Notes: generated from the letters alone by a model not told the origin. A stretch of DNA of 64,000 bases from Leucaena leucocephala (GCA_037074615.1 CM073547.1:1612001-1676000), one strand, 5' to 3'. Shown: positions 35,415 through 48,538, numbered from the stretch's first letter. Translations and numbers: made by a program.

Positions 35415-36320
35415 ACTCTAAATTTTAATTTTAAAAGAGTCTCTAGCATAAATTTTAATTTAAAAAAAATTAAAATAAATAGTCATATTTATTTAAAATA
35501 ATTTATAGATTAAATTATAATTAAAAACTATGATTTTGAATAATTTATTGAGAATAATTTTTATAACAGTAAAATAATTTATAGATTACCCAATTATCAT
35601 TTTATCCCTATTTTTTTCACAATTTTCTCTCTCCTCCCATAATCTCTAATCTTCTATACTTTGTCACTCGCTGATCGACGTCTAGCTCTATCGTAAGGGT
35701 GGGTCATTGGGTCGTCTAACTCCATCATCATATGGGTCGCTTAGTAATGTCAGTCATTGGTCCTTCTTCCTCCATTTATCTATGTCATCATCAACTCCTA
35801 TATCATCATCGTTTGTCATAGAGAAAAGATGATGTTGATGGGATATACATAGTTGATTATTTTTTTTATCTTATATCCTTTATAGTAATGTACTAATCGC
35901 AAGAGAGAGTTGGTCACTGTGTCACTCGCTAATCTTCCTCCAGTTCTATCGTTAGGGTGAGTCACAGGGTTATTATCTAACTCCGTCGTCATTTGGGTCA
36001 TTATGTAGCGTCGGTAGCTAATCTTTGACTTTTTTCTCCATTTAGCTCTATCATCTTCAGCTCATCCGTCATTGTGTCTTCAACTCATATGTTGTTGTCA
36101 TTTGCCGGAGAGAGAAGATGAGCACAACTAATCACTTTTTTTTTATCCCACACCCTTTATAATAATTTACCTATCACAAAAATCATTTTCATAAAAATAA
36201 TCTAAATACTAATTTATTTATAACCACAATTTTTCATAAACTTTTTTTCATAAATTATATTTTAAAAATTATTTTAAAACATTTTTTTATAAAATTATTT
36301 TTTAAAAATATATCCAACGA
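35415..36320 (-). mobile_element. Dispersed non-autonomous element, long form, copy 1
   Basis: This segment matches 57135-57840 along its length: same A/T-rich ends, a CTCTCTCC block, a middle with repeated CTAGCTCTATC, GGGTGGGTCATTGGGTCG and TCGCTAATC motifs, and a closing AATCATTTTCATAA stretch. Its left part, reverse-complemented, is also shared with the shorter copies at 49480, 51005 and 51396. Ends are approximate and no target duplication was found. Confidence 0.5.
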
Positions 36321-37586
36321 GTGTATTAACTTTTCCTTTTATTTCTCTTTTTAATTTTGTCATACAATCAATTCAACAAATTAAATTATAATAAAACTTA
36401 TATTCTCCTTTATTTTAAATACACAATCTGTCATTTAAAAAAGCTATTTTAGACTCTGATTAATCAAATTTAAATCAGAATAGTCCTCAAATGAGGGTGA
36501 CTCTTTTTAAGAGTTGTCTATATTCACTTAAGTGTGAATGAGATTTTGTACATTAAAAGCTATAATCTCACCAGTAATAGTAATAGACGGGGGCATTAGT
36601 TAAATAAGGTATGACCACTTAAACATAAAATTTTAAATTTTAGTCAACGTCAACAACATTTTGTTTAAGAAAATTACTTCCAATTGGATTGACTTAAGCC
36701 AGAATCTTTTTGATTATTAAGATCAATGTTGTTATTAATTTTCTTGTTTAGTTGTATTCTAATTCCAAATAAGCCCAATAATCTGTTATTAATTATTAGT
36801 AGACTAATAAAAGTGAATTGGGAAATCAGCCATGAAGTAGAAAATTAAAGGTAATACCATACTCGGGTGAGAGGCATAAATATGGATGAATGGAATTACA
36901 TCCAAAAATGTATTGTCTTTACAATGAATTTCACACTACTTAAATTTAAACTGACCATATTAAGTATAAGAGAATTATATATATAAAGGCAGAATGAATT
37001 AAAAAAAAAAAATCGAAAAGATCCAGCAGGGAAGAAGCTTAAAGAATGAAACCGTAAGTTTAGAAATAAATAAGGAAACTGCGTGTGAATGTGAATGCGA
37101 TGGCAGGCGTTGAATAGAAATAAATAATATTTAAATTGGGGCGAAGCAAATAGGAGAGGAGCATACCAATAAAATAAGAGAAGCTCTCAGTTTGACTGTA
37201 TCTTTCTCTTTCTCTTACCCTTTCCCTTTCCCACGACCTTTTTCTTTCTCCCTAGGAACCGTAAAGCCCACCAACGCACGCACTCGCTTTGCTTCTCAAG
37301 GCTCACGCACGCACACACTTTTCCTACTCAACACTCCCACCCTCCTTCTTCATACCGTTTTCTCCATTCTTCTTCTTCTTCCCATCCATTTTCCCACTAT
37401 CGGTTTCCCTCATTCTATCCCTCTCTATGAAGAACTGCTTTTCTTCATCTTCCCCTCCATTTCCCCTTTAGCTTCTTCACCACAAGCCTCCGTAAATTCA
37501 CCTTCATCAGCTCACAATAATCATTGAGCTCGCTCTCGGAGTTTTTCTGTGCTGTGCTGTGTTTGTTTGTTTCCTTCTCTTTTCCC
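36321..37586. other. Promoter region and leader of the DUF620 gene
   Basis: AT-rich to about 37180, then a strongly pyrimidine-rich 5' leader (TTTCTCTTTCTCTTACCC from 37201 to about 37580), common in highly expressed plant genes. Confidence 0.5.
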
Positions 37587-39618
37587 ATGGAAAGGAAACA
37601 GGGTTTCTTCGCTACTCTCAGAGATGAGGTGGTTCGCGGGCTATCGCCGTCGCGTTCTCGGGCTAACAGTCCCGGGCGAACCGGGTCGCCGATGTCAGGC
37701 TTGCTTCGGAGGAAGAAGCAGACCGGCCATAACTCTGTGGTGAATCCTGATTCTGCGTTGATCGCGAGATCCGGGAGCATGAGAGTGTTAGGGGAGACCT
37801 TGACGCCGCTCATGGAGGGGCCCGACCTGGACGGATGCCAAAACGGGGATCCGAAGAGAGTTGGTTCGGGTCTTGGCCAGTGGATGAGGGGGCAGTTTTC
37901 TCGAGCTCCTTCGGTAACGTCAACTTCTTACAGGAGGTCTGATCTCAGGCTTCTGCTCGGGGTGATGGGTGCGCCTCTGGCTCCGCTTCATGTCAGCGCC
38001 TCTGACCCGTTGCCTCACCTCAGCATTAAGGATACTCCCATTGTTAGTTGTCTCTTTCTCTCTCACTCCGAGTGATAAATGGAGTTCTTTTCTGCTCAAT
38101 TTCATTTAGGCATTTTTTGAAGCATTGAATGAGTTTGATAAACTGAAAAACTCTTGGTTTTCTGCCGAGCATTTCTGTAAAGATCATTCTGTCCTGAATT
38201 TTTGGGCATTGTCGCGTTGTCTGTTTTGAAATTTTGGAATATGATTAATCTTTCTCTCTAAGTAATCACCAAATTGCTTGTTTTTGGCTACCCATTTGGT
38301 TTGGTGTACGCATTGTTGTATTTTGTACATGGGTAAGATTCATTGTATGTAAAAGTTTACAATTTCTCCCTTTATTTGAGCTATTTTGGTGTTTACCTGA
38401 AATGGTTCGTCGTGGAAAAACTGAATCATGCGCGTGTTTCGCATTTCCAGTTTAAGCTAAGTGTTTTTTTGACTTCTACGAAATATTGAAGTTTTTTGCT
38501 TTCATATCTCGCTAATAACGGATAACGACGATCTCAAGTTGCTTTCATTACAGGAAACTTCGTCTGCGCAATACATACTGCAGCAGTTCACGGCAGCTTC
38601 TGGCGGGCAGAAGTTACAGAACTCTATCAAAAATGCATATGCAATGGGAAAAGTGAGAATGGTGGCTTCTGAATTTGAAACTGCCACAAGGGTAATGAAG
38701 AATAGAAATACCTCTAGATGTGCCGAGTCTGGCGGTTTTGTGCTCTGGCAGATGAATCCTGACATGTGGTATGTAGAGCTTGCCGTAGGGGGAAGCAAGG
38801 TTCATGCAGGCTGCAACGGGAAGCTTGTTTGGAGGCACACACCGTGGCTTGGTGCTCACACAGCAAAGGGACCAGTGAGACCACTGCGTCGTGCACTTCA
38901 GGTTAGGCTTTTGAGTTTCAGTTTTCCTGCTGCTTTCTCTCCGTGTTTGCTCCTTTCCTCTGTGTATTTCTTATCCAGTAGGTGTTTGTTTAATTAGGGC
39001 CTTGACCCCAGGACCACTGCCAGCATGTTTGCGGCTGCCAAATGCATTGGGGAGAAGAAAATCAATGGCGAGGATTGCTTCATCCTTAAGCTTTGTGCTG
39101 ATCCTCAAACATTAAAAGCTCGGAGTGAGGGTCCTGCAGAGATCATCAGGCATGTCTTATTTGGCTACTTCAGCCAGAAGACTGGACTTCTTGTTCACAT
39201 TGAAGACTCTCATCTGACCCGCATCCAATCTAATGGGGGTGAAGCAGTTTACTGGGAAACCACAATAAATTCATTCCTTGATGATTATAGACCTGTGGAA
39301 GGGATTATGATTGCTCACTCAGGTCATTCTGTAGTAACACTTTTCAGGTTTGGGGAGATGGCGATGAGCCACTCCAAAACAAGAATGGAAGAAGCCTGGA
39401 CAATCGAAGAGGTTGCGTTCAATGTTCCTGGCCTTTCAGTAGATTGTTTCATTCCCCCGGCTGATTTGAAAACTGGTTCTGTCAATGAAGCTTGTGAGCT
39501 TGCTCATGATGAAAAAGGAAAGAACTCTGTAGCAGTACACAGGGTCAAGGTTTCTGCGCTGGAGAAATCCCATAATGGAAGCACTGATAATAGTACGGCA
39601 TGGAAGATGGAAGTCTAA
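37587..39618 (+). CDS. DUF620 family protein
   Basis: Exons 37587-38042, 38554-38901 and 38998-39618 encode 474 aa; all junctions are GT-AG and in phase. ATG 37587 starts MERKQGFFATLRDEVVRGLS, then a basic Ser/Arg/Pro stretch SPSRSRANSPGRTGSP. The family core follows: APLAPLHVSASDPLPHLS, TSSAQYILQQFTAASGG, GFVLWQMNPDMWYVELAVGG, GNGKLVWRHTPW-like text (here CNGKLVWRHTPWLG), GLDPRTTASMFA, GEDCFILKLCADP, VEGIMIAHSGHSVVTLFRFG and EEVAFNVPGLSVDCFIPP. DUF620 proteins are plant-specific and of unknown function; some have been described with lipocalin/LolA-like folds, which I cannot check. No signal peptide or membrane segment is visible. Confidence 0.93.
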
Positions 39619-42600
39619 CTGTGGCTGAGGACTAGGTCAATGCAAATTGTTAATAGCAGTTACTAGTGTTTGACTACTGATAATCACAGAAGTTATAGTT
39701 GGGATTCAGCTTGTTTTTCTTGTGGAAGTCTACCTGTGCCTCTATTTAATCTGTAAATAGAGCAAAAACAAAATTCACTTGTTTCAACCAGACCCGAGTG
39801 AATTTTTATACTCTGCAGGATCCATTTACAGAGTTGGAGCTTGTTTATCCACCTAGGAATAGGAAAAATAAATAGGGGTTAATTTTTAGTTTGGCTTCCA
39901 TACACAATGGAAAGGTGGTGATGAAGAAGCATTGGTTTAGCAGAGACAAAGAAACTTGGAAGTTCACAACTTTGTGTAGTGTTGGTGGTGGTGGTATTAA
40001 AGAACCTTCCGCCGACTACAAGGGGTTTGAGTTTGACACTAACAGATCAGTTAACTCTGGTGTTGAAGAATATGCTAATTCCGTTTCTTTCTATATGTGT
40101 AGGAATTGTTTCTGGGTTTGGATTGGTAAAAGGGGTGTATTTTTGGGTAGTGGGAAAAGTACTGTGTCTTACCTCTGTACCGAACTCTTCTGATATGTTT
40201 ACAGCTGTAGTTTTGCTCCTTTATTCAGTGCTTCTGAAAATGAAATGTAATCGCCAATGAATGCCCATGATACATTTTGTATAAAGCTTTCCATTAATTG
40301 AGGAATTGATATTTGAATGCCCAACGCAAGAAAATTAAGCGAGGCTATTGATTTTATAACTCTTTATGCTATCTAGTGTTTAGAGGTTTTTTTAAATTAT
40401 ATTACTATATATGTCTATCTCAACAACCGATTAATCTGATTTGAAGATTTATGATTAGGATTTTTTGTCCCAATAATTTTTTCAAATAAATTAAGATTTG
40501 AATTTCAATTTTTTTATTTTATAATCTAATTAGTCTATTATTAAACCAATTATCCTTAGCTAGTAAGCGTGGCTCTTGGAGCAATGTGTTGGCGTGTAGA
40601 AAACAACATGGCAACATAACGATGAATGTTATCTTTTCTTCTTTTTTCAATGAGGTTGCTGCTTTTAATGTTACAGACGTGACAACGGATAGCCTCGAAG
40701 TTTTATGCATTTCGAGTTCCAAACCCGCCGCGGCCCCGGGACTAGTGGTGGATGCATACATCGTCTTTTATTCTTTTCCTTTCTTCCTCGTTCAGATTTA
40801 TTTAATTATTTGTTTCTTTTTTACGTTGTCATTGGCTTATTGCTTTTGCAGGTTAGTGTCTCTCTTCTTTATCCATTTGAATAGTGAGAAAATTTTTACT
40901 TCCGTTGTTTTGCTGAATGTACTAACCTCGACTTGCATCAATTATACAAGAACCACTAAAAGAAAATGATGAGAGTTGCTAATAAATATTAATTTGATTA
41001 ATAAAGAATTGATTTATAATACACAAAAACATAAATTTAATTCTCATTCTTGATATAAAGATTTTAAATCTAGAGACATGCTCTAGTGAGCTCTCGACAC
41101 CTAATTCATCTAAACTTTTTAATATAAATAAAAAAAAAAGAAATATAAGAGCTGTATGAATTAGTGGTAAAGTATAATTGCATTAGATGCTTTGAGAAGA
41201 GAAGGTGCCAACATTAATCAAATCCCACCTAACCCTTGATATTAATCTTAATTACAACTATCTCATACTTAAATATCAGCTTGTACACATCTTGATCACT
41301 TTGAGCTAATTCCACTCACCATTTTTGGTGCTGCAATTACTAATCCAAATCAAAGAATGAGCATAGTGATGGGGACTCCTCAGCCAAGTTATGTAGAAGT
41401 GGTCCATAGAGCAAACCCATCTGAATCCATCCCTTAACTGAGAAAACGCAATTTCCAAACCAGTAATTTTTTTAACATTGAAAACGACTACTCCTATGTG
41501 TACTGTCCCCATAATTGGATTTCTGATGGAGACTCTTACATATGGCCATGTATATAAATATATATATTTACACACTTAGCATGGGAATGAAAGAAATTGG
41601 TTAGCTAAAAGTAAGAGAATTGAAGGTTGGAGTTGGGTTTAGTAAGGGTGTGTGCATGTAAAGCCATTATTTGGCCAAAAGAAAATTAGAAAAGCCAATG
41701 ATAATATAAACATATTTATTTGAGCTTTTATTTAGAGAATTAGAGAATTCATTATTAAGAGTTGATAAGTATTACTAGAATTGAATGTCTGATTCAAAAT
41801 CCGTTGAGTTTGGAAGTGTCTTTCTTTTTCATATGCGGTCATGCTCGTGCTAGTGATTCATAGGGCGAAGAGGAAGAAGAGGTGAGGCACATGGGAGTAG
41901 CAGAGAAGGCAGTAAAAGGTGAGAACTTGGAGGTATGTTGGGGGGGGGGGTGTTAGGTGTACTGTTCTGAGATTCCTCAATCTTAGGCTTCGGACAATAA
42001 TATGTATATTTCATATGTAGCATATGCTGAAGAATTTCAATTATTGCAAGTAAAAACAGTACTAAAATAATGATGAAATTCATAGGTTATAATGCATTTG
42101 TTTAGACTAAACTTGGTTTGACTTTCTTGATCGCATCTCTTTAAAGCTATTCATATTTATAGATTCCAAAGTTGACCTACCAGTATGAAGCTTCCTCCCA
42201 AAAGCATATCACACAATTCCTGCTTAGTCTTCAATTATTTACTCAGTGAAGCCAAGCGTAAGTCTGAATACTTGAACACTAACCAAATCTATCTTGTAAT
42301 TAAATGCTCAAGAAAACCAAATGCTCACAAGATATTTCAAGAGTAGAATTGGACATTGATTCATTTAAGAAAATAGCAATAAAGAAAGCATTGGAGTGGG
42401 AAGCATGGAACTGTAGAATAGCCAAAGTGAGAGGGAATTAGAGTTGACTAAATGAACCCCGTCAGTGAGACGAGAAGTCACAGCGAAGTCCTGCAGAACC
42501 ACACCACCGGTTCCTTATTTTATTACATTAATTAATAAATAAATATATAAAAATGGACAATGGGAACTCCAAAGCGACGCATCATCAGTGCAGGCTTAGA

Positions 42601-43699
42601 GGATACAAATACAATAATCAACTCTTGAACTTCGTCTTTAACAACCTGAACTCCGTCTCAAGACGTAAAAAAGAACAGTAGAGAAGAATATGAAAGTGTC
42701 GGCAGAGGAAGGTAGAAGATAATGTGGGAGCAGGACAGAACACAGGGAATTGAGACACATTAATGAGGAGAGATCTGATGCGAATCTTTCTGAGAAGGTA
42801 CTCGCGGATGCATATGCAATTAAATAAAAACTGAGCAACATGGCCAAAACTATAATAATTACCATACCTTTCTACTCAACTCAGTAGCCAGTGTCCCACT
42901 CTTTCTTCATCTTTCGCTCTCAATCTCACCATTTCTTCCATGTGCTTTCTATCTACCTCCTCCTTGCTCCGTCTTGCAGGGGAAAAAAATTGGCAACTAA
43001 ACTTTCATCTCTGCAGAATATTGTGTACTCGTTCAGTTTAGCTATATATATCACAAACCCCAGGATTTGTTTTGGCAGGATTAATGCAGTGAAAGGTGAG
43101 AAAATAAAACATTTCAGTTCATTAGCCTGCAAATTTTTTAGCTGTTATGTTTTGATTCTTGCAAAAATACAAACATTAGTTAAAGATGCAATACTATGTA
43201 CAAATATTAGCAGATTCTCCCCTGTGCTTTTATTGGTAAGCATATATATTTTGTTATTTAAGATAATCTTGATTGTTGAGTATTAATCTTATGTTTGGAT
43301 ATGAAAAAAAAAATAGAAAAAACAGAATATTAAAAGGGAAAACTAAAAAAGATAGTAATTTTTTTTATCATTTTAAAAAAAAAATTCTTCTTAATATTCT
43401 CTCCCCCTATTTTTTACTAAATTTTCTCTTCATCCAAGCATATTCTAAATGTTAGCATCTCTCTCCTAGCAAAAATTCAAATATTTTTTTATACAAAAAA
43501 ATTTAGGTAAGTTTGATATCGATCCCCTACTAATATTAGAGTATAACTCTAAGACTCAGAGAACATTTATAGAAAATTTACGAGATCGCCTACTAAAGGA
43601 ATCTTCACAATAACAGCGAGAATAGAATTCATATTTTTATAGAATATGAGCCCAATTTTTAATATGTATGTTACCTCTCATTAGTATTATTCAAATTTT
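39619..43699. other. 3' flank of the DUF620 gene and gene-poor DNA
   Basis: The first 650 bases look like 3' UTR and flank. 40580-40760 has a GC-rich patch with CCGCCGCGGCCCCGGGAC and an open frame on each strand, not recognised. 41940-41952 is a poly-G run. 42840-43100 carries short frames without family signal. No gene is supported. Confidence 0.45.
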
Positions 43700-43884
43700 T
43701 TTTAGTTACCCACCCAATTCATCAGAACTTTACCTCGATTACATTCGGATCCAATCCATGTTGCTCACTTGGCTATGGTGAGTGAGTCTCCTAACGAAAT
43801 TTTTTTGCATATGCCAAGGCTCGAACTTGAGATCTCGTTTAAGTGATACCAAAATATTTACTACTCAAACTAATTCCCGTTGTG
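43700..43884 (-). mobile_element. SINE, copy C, with imperfect target duplication
   Basis: Minus-strand head TAGTTTGAGTAG, B-box-like AAGTTCGAGCC, body TAGGAGACTCACTCACCATA and an A-rich tail (AACTAAAAAAAA). Flanks TATTATTCAAATTTT (43685-43699) and TATAATTTAAATTTT (43885-43899) agree at 13 of 15 positions, as expected for an older insertion of the family seen at 17617. Confidence 0.7.
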
Positions 43885-45088
43885 TATAATTTAAATTTTA
43901 GTTCAACAAGGAGTAACTTCTTTCACGTCCAAGACTTGAAGGGCATATTAACTTCGGCCTTCTATGGTTAAATACAGAAAAGTAGTGGGCCTATGACAAG
44001 TACAGCCCATTCACTTTCCTCCTTGTCAGCAACTCAAAAGGCCGATGGCGTTTTCAGTAAACTGAATGGGCTATATTATCCAATTGTTCAGTTGCAGATA
44101 CTTGTTGGGCCTCATGAACCCTTTATAAACTAGGAATGGGTTGAGTCAGCAGGCCTATCCTTCCAACCTACCTTTGGCGGGCTTAGACTGGCAAATTGCC
44201 AGCCCATATTGAGTTCCAACCCGCAACTCATGGGTTGGCCTGCATTTTCGTCTCTATGTATGCAGGTGATATCAAACTGAGATAAATTTACTGACAAGTT
44301 TACCAAAAAAAAGAAAAATTTACTGACAAATTTCTTGCCATATGACAACTATTAAATACCAAAAATTCTATGGTGTAATCCTCCAACCTAACAAGCCATA
44401 ACTGAAATTCGCCTTCAAACAGAAATTTATGCCCCTGCATCTGGAAACAATGGTTGATGTTCTTCTATACGTCATTTATAAATCACACATAAGCTCTTGG
44501 AAATATATGTGTCTGTGCGCGTGTAAAGAGCTCCACAATATTACTGAAGGACTAAGGTCCCATCAGAGTTTGCCAAATATGAAAACCCCCTCTGGAGTTT
44601 GATCTGTTTGAAATCTTAAACGATCAAAGATGTCAATCTAATCCCAAAAAAAAAAAAAAAAAAAGGAGAGAACTCGTACTCTCTCTATCCCACCCTACCC
44701 TCTCCGTATAGTCTCAGATTTTTTTTATTGCTGAGTATGATTTTGAATTTCCCCTTATACCCTTTAATTCAGCTGATTTAATTGGAGCTTCTAGTTGATG
44801 AGGCACTTGTAAGCATTACAAAATGAAAACGTATAAGAAAGGAGTGAAGTAGAGATATGAACTAAGAAAAATAGCATACATATGTGGAATAAAATCCTCA
44901 GAGATGCAAGAAAGATGTGCCCTCAAGATCCTCCAAAAGAATGCAGAGTCAATAATGATAATAATAATTTGCTACTAGTGGTCCAAATAGAGCTCACAGA
45001 AGCTCCACGTGACTCAGGCCTCAAAATAATAGTAACACAGAGCAATACAATGCAAATGGGAAGAACCCCCACAGGATAGAAGCCTCTT
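43885..45088. other. Intergenic DNA with a possible hAT relic
   Basis: 44120-44258 has GGCGGGCTTAGAC, AACCCGCAACTCATGGGTTG and an end TTTCGTCTCTA that resemble the subterminal repeats and right end of the hAT element at 34704, in a much shorter, decayed form. A poly-A run of about 20 lies at 44644-44664. The rest shows nothing. Confidence 0.4.
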
Positions 45089-46991
45089 CTAGAACATCAA
45101 AGAGAAGATAAGGCCACACCCGAAGAGCAGGCTCACAATCATGTTGTGCAAGGACCACAACTTCTCCGCTCCACTCTGCAAGCAAACAACGGTTTAAATG
45201 AATGCCTGTTGTGAGTGTTTCTTTTCATAGTATACTAGCTTTGTCATTCAATGATGTTGCACTCAGAACCACAAGCACAAATAAATGTTTAAGACTTTAA
45301 TTAAGGCATCATATGACATAATTATATAATTCTTCAAAAAATGAAGTAACAAAAGTGAACTTGGGATATGCTGATAGGGAAATAGGAAAAAAATATGAGT
45401 AAGTGTGTAGCAATTCCCTTTATTCATGACAAACAGCAATCATACAGACAGAATGGACCACCTATGACCAATCCTTAACACGACCATCAGTTATTAGTTT
45501 TTGTTGTTTGTGTTGTGTAATGTAACAGTTTGCAGATCTCCAAATAATCCATCTAATTTAAAAAAGAACCCGGATCCCCAGATTTGGATCTATAAAGAAA
45601 CAAAGGGGGGAGAGAGAGAGAGAGAATAATGGAGCAGATTTGAGAGTTAGATCTGGGATTGCATATGCAAGTGAGCATCCTAAACAAAACCATAAAATAA
45701 GTATACAATACAATGTTGTCATCCCTTTTTCTTCGAAAGTTAAGAGCATCGACTTTTCCCTTTTAAAGAACAAGCTTCAGCTTTCGTTCTACTAAACTAC
45801 AATGCAATTAGCTACCACGTTGTCATTTTCAAACCCTGCTTTACAATGAACTAGTCTGTCACTTTGCAATTTTCCCTATTCCAAGTTTTAAAAAAAAAAT
45901 GAACTTTAACCTTTGAAATCTCTTCATTTCCTACTGACTCTTTTTCATTATTCATAAAACAAGCACAAAATATATGTATGATGTAATACATATAAAAAAT
46001 CTAATATAGAGATCCTTAAATTGAATATTGCCTGAAAAAAGTAATCGATTCAGTCCTTCTGTTGGTCTAAATTCAAAGAATGAAAGCAGAGATGCAGCTT
46101 ATCAAAATTCAGAAGCACACTGCAACAAATAAACGTTGCAGCACTGATTATCGCTGCAGACTTTGAATGACGAGTCCAACATTTTCTAACAATTCTTTTT
46201 TTTTTTAAAAATATATTTAATAAACTGTCTAAAAAGACTCACACCTTAAGGCTTAAAATCCAGTACTAGGATCCCACCTAAAACAACAAAAGATGCTCTC
46301 TCCAACGCTCTCGCACGTTCCTGCCTCTTGTTTTAATCTAACGGCACATTAGCTATAGATTCATTTCATTGGAAACTACGAAGCTAGATTTGACTAAACG
46401 GCATCGTCTTCTTTGCGGAACAGGAGCACAACACCGAGACAGTTAGTAGAGAATTTGTTAACTTACCTCATCGTCACTGCCACTGCCACTGGGGGAAATG
46501 TTGGAGAGGCTAGGACCAGGTGCCCCCGATGGCGTTAACGAAGCGCTGGGTGCCAATGCAGGAGCCGGAGCTTTGCTCTTCAGTTTCGACGGGGCCGGGG
46601 CCGGAGAGGTCGCCGGAGGGGATGAAATAGGCGTTGGGGTCATGGCAGGAGGTGAGACAGTTGGTGGTGGAGTGGCCGGAGGAGGAGTGGCCGGTGGGGG
46701 AGAAGCCGGAGGAGAAGAGGGGGGAGGAGATGCCGGCGGAGGAGATGCCGGAGAAGGGGATGCAGGTGGAGGAGAGTTTACCGGAGGAGTAGATTGCTGA
46801 ACCGTGGGAGGAGCGGCTTGGGGAGGGGTGGCGGTGGGCGGAGCTGGAGTGGAAGTGGGAGGAGAAGCAGTGGGAGCGGTGGGAGTAGGAGGAGCAGGAG
46901 ATTTTGTGGGAGAAGAAGAAGGAGACTGGCCTCCGACTCCGGCGACCACAATGCAGATGAAAGCAAACCAGAAAAAGGACCGGCGGTCCAT
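45089..46991 (-). CDS. Classical arabinogalactan protein, GPI-anchored, Lys-containing AGP17/18 type
   Basis: Exons 46991-46467 and 45175-45089, with a 1,291-bp GT-AG intron, encode 203 aa. ATG 46991 opens MDRRSFFWFAFICIVVAGVGG, a signal peptide cut near G21/Q22. Residues 22-150 are almost only Pro, Ala, Ser and Thr in SPSP, APAP, PPPATPPP patterns that would be hydroxylated and O-arabinogalactosylated. A short lysine segment SKLKSKAPAP follows. The second exon gives SGAEKLWSLHNMIVSLLFGC and a hydrophobic end, a GPI-attachment signal; the omega site is probably among GSGSDDESG. The mature protein would sit on the outer plasma membrane/wall face. The lysine patch is shorter than in Arabidopsis AGP17/18, so the subgroup is tentative. 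The transcript leader carries a CT repeat (GA repeat at 47045-47062 on the plus strand). Confidence 0.88.
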
Positions 46992-48490
46992 AATGAGTGA
47001 AGTGTTAATCTACGCACCTGTTTCTGCTTAACCTGCGCACTTGAGAGAGAGAGAGAGAGAGGAGCGAGCTAGAGAGGGAAGGAGGAGGAGAGATTAAATA
47101 GGGGTAGAACAAGAGAGAAGGAAGGTTGGGGCTCGTGATTGTAGTTTTCACTTGCAGACAAATATGCAGCGTCCGATGCTGAACCATCTCATTTCCAAGG
47201 CTCGATCTGACTGCAACGTGGTCATGGGATTTTATTTTTATGATTGGAAGAAAACGAAGCTTTTTTGTTGCTGTGCTGGTTTTTTATTTTACTGCTTGTG
47301 TTCTGGTGAAGGATTCAATCCAAACCACACAGCTGGATTCCTGAGCCTTCCCTCTCTTTTCCTCATTAGCCAATCATGGTTTTCGATAGAGATATTCATA
47401 AATAAGATTAAACTTAATGCAATGAAAATTAAGTGTTTTTTAATCAGAAGGTAGACAGACGGCAACAGTTTGAGTTTGATATTACCAAATGAGATTGAAC
47501 CATGACTTTTTATTTACAAAAAAAAAAATATTATAGTGTCAATTTTAGGGCTAAATTATACATAATCTTTGTAAATTTAAAAACCAAATACGAAAGCATG
47601 ATAAATATTATTTCTAATTAAATTTTAAGTTTGGTTAGATTCCTCTCCATTAATTATTTTATTTTTTATTAATGAATTATTATATAGTATATTATTTATC
47701 ATATACGTTATAGGTCTGGTACAACATCTCAACTTTTGCATTATGAACACTCATACTTATATTTTGACATAATTAGTAAGGATAAGGGGCCATATTTACA
47801 CTAATTAGAACTATTAGTAGCACGTGGCTTAATTAACTCACATGGTCATTTTAGTAAAGTTCCACCCACCATACACTATCCATTGCGAACCTTTAGGGTA
47901 TTGGTGAGATGGGGCTTGTTTTCTGCAGGTAGGGAGTTTCTATCCGCCTCGATATTACGCTTCATCAGTTAGTTTATGATGCTGAAGCTTAAAGTCTCTC
48001 TCTATTTTTTTCGTTTTTTGAAAGCTCACTTATGAAGATCTTGTCTTGCCAGTATATGCACACGAATCATTTGATATAGACACAGATCCACGTTGAATAG
48101 TATGTTTGTCAATATCAAAAAAAGAATAATAACAAACAAGACACACAATTTCTGAAGTTTTCTTAATTAGTTGTCAAATTTAAGAAACAAACATAATACA
48201 TAAGATGCCTTTAAAACTCATTTTTCAAATATGATGTCAACTCAATTTACAACCAATCTTGTGGACTCTACAACTCAATTTGATATCTACCATATATGAA
48301 AAATTATATTTTTGATATCTGTAATTGTTACGTTGCGCTAGGTGGCTGCCGGAATGAATAAGCACATCTCATTTCATATCTTCTTTTGTAGGGTACGTAC
48401 CTTTAAGTCATTCTCTCGAATTAATCAAAGGCATCCAAAGGGAGAAAATTAAGAATGGAATAGAATGGTATGGAGGTTGTATCATCTGGG

Positions 48491-48538
<48 letters not shown>

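Noticed and set aside
37192..37527. 111-codon frame rich in Phe/Ser/Pro upstream of the DUF620 gene.
   Set aside because: It is the pyrimidine-rich 5' leader read as protein; the DUF620 start at 37587 follows it.
40700..40745. Restriction-site-rich string resembling a cloning polylinker.
   Set aside because: It does not match the order of sites in common vectors that I know, and flanking sequence is ordinary plant DNA; kept only as a low-interest finding.
41850..42083. 77-codon minus-strand frame with a hydrophobic start and a Pro/Ser/Leu-rich tail, which looked like a secreted peptide.
   Set aside because: It runs through a poly-G/C tract whose length sets the frame, has no conserved peptide motif, and no promoter signal is evident.
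42638..43286. Several 60-130 codon frames on both strands.
   Set aside because: Hydrophobic, A/T-driven composition, with no family motifs or splice-consistent extension.
46498..47031. Plus-strand frames rich in Gly across the arabinogalactan gene.
   Set aside because: They are the antisense shadow of the Pro/Ala/Ser codons; the minus strand has a signal peptide, glycomodule and GPI exon.
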